Shown here: positions 5,342 to 5,648 of the stretch, piece by piece
How positions within the stretch are numbered: position 1 is the first letter of the stretch
Layout of the letters: each line of letters opens with the position of its first letter
Source of the DNA: Phycisphaerae bacterium
GTDB taxonomy: Bacteria; Planctomycetota; Phycisphaerae; UBA1845; Fen-1342
DNA: 5,648 nt
Direction of reading: 5' to 3'
Assembly (NCBI GenBank): GCA_020058145.1
Contig: JAGVEP010000120.1
Location: 1-5,648 of the forward strand
Notes under the pieces: generated by a model
Database searches by the model: none
What the model saw: only the letters and a program-made list of their open reading frames with translations
Told to the model about the DNA's origin: nothing
Position numbers and translations under genes: made by a program

Positions 5342-5648
5342 TTACACTCCCCGCGGGCGGTCTTCGACGAGGCCGAGCAGCACCACGCCGGTGAGGAGCA
5401 GCGCGCCGCCGACCCCCATCAGGATCGGGCGCGACTGCTCATCCAAAAAAAGCTGGGCATGCGGATAGCGTTGCATCGCCTCATTGATGAACGTGCTCAA
5501 TTCGGGCAACAGCTCGTCCGCCAGCGGCGGGGTGTCCGCGCCTGTGGGCGCCGCGGCATCGGCGAGTCCAGACGCCTCCGCCTCGCCCGGCTCCACGAAG
5601 ATCGTCTCGACGTTGGGGATCAAGAAGACCTTCCCAAACTCCTGCCGC
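5342..5648 (-). CDS. Hypothetical protein with C-terminal membrane anchor, partial
   Basis: The frame is open from the right edge to TAA at 5342-5344, about 101 codons, and the N-terminus is outside. A TTG at 5621-5623 could serve as a start, but the codons before it (RQEFGKVF) read smoothly on, so I take the gene as cut by the edge. Visible order: a possible beta-rich stretch FLIPNVETIFVEP, an Ala/Pro/Glu-rich linker, a helix around ELSTFINEAMQRYP, then one hydrophobic segment GVGGALLLTGVVLLGL close to the C-terminus followed by EDRPRGV. This predicts a tail-anchored or single-span membrane protein with its bulk N-terminal. I do not recognise the family. Five bases separate its stop from the next gene, whose Shine-Dalgarno lies in its last codons, so the two are probably one operon. 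Confidence 0.65.
   Translation of the reverse strand, partial: RQEFGKVFLIPNVETIFVEPGEAEASGLADAAAPTGADTPPLADELLPELSTFINEAMQRYPHAQLFLDEQSRPILMGVGGALLLTGVVLLGLVEDRPRGV

Overview
The window is a GC-rich bacterial chromosomal stretch, probably environmental. A planctomycete-like origin is my best guess, from the style of the IS4-type transposase remnant, the YedF-type DsrE protein and the short palindromic intergenic units. No rRNA, tRNA or marker gene confirms this.

Left part (1-3252, minus strand): an envelope-glycan cluster reading right to left. A small TPR-like protein of unknown function (2749-3252) is followed, after an 86-base gap holding a 40-bp octamer tandem repeat, by two GT2 glycosyltransferases of the polyprenyl-phosphate-sugar synthase type (1961-2662 and 1223-1945). 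These lead by an ATGA overlap into a multi-membrane-span GT87-type transferase cut by the window edge (1-1226). The likely logic is that a GT2 enzyme loads a hexose onto a polyprenyl phosphate at the inner face of the membrane, and the GT-C enzyme transfers it on the outer face.

Centre (3253-4340): a divergent promoter region separates the cluster from a plus-strand gene for a stand-alone YedF-type DsrE domain (3435-3761). From its stop codon to about 3978 there is no credible gene. The stretch holds a run of about seven short hairpins whose stems differ in sequence but stay self-complementary. It abuts the C-terminal remnant of an IS4-type transposase (3979-4305) and its presumed right end.

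Right part (4329-5648, minus strand): a visibly lower-GC gene encodes a zinc ribbon, a probable winged helix and a nucleoside-deoxyribosyltransferase-like domain (4329-5336). That architecture fits a nucleotide-processing effector of a conflict or defence system. It starts 5 bases after the stop of a partial upstream gene encoding a protein with a C-terminal membrane anchor (5342 to the edge), so the two are probably co-transcribed. The 3' end of the effector-like gene runs into the IS end. This pair is the best candidate for an undescribed system here, but the functional reading is inference.
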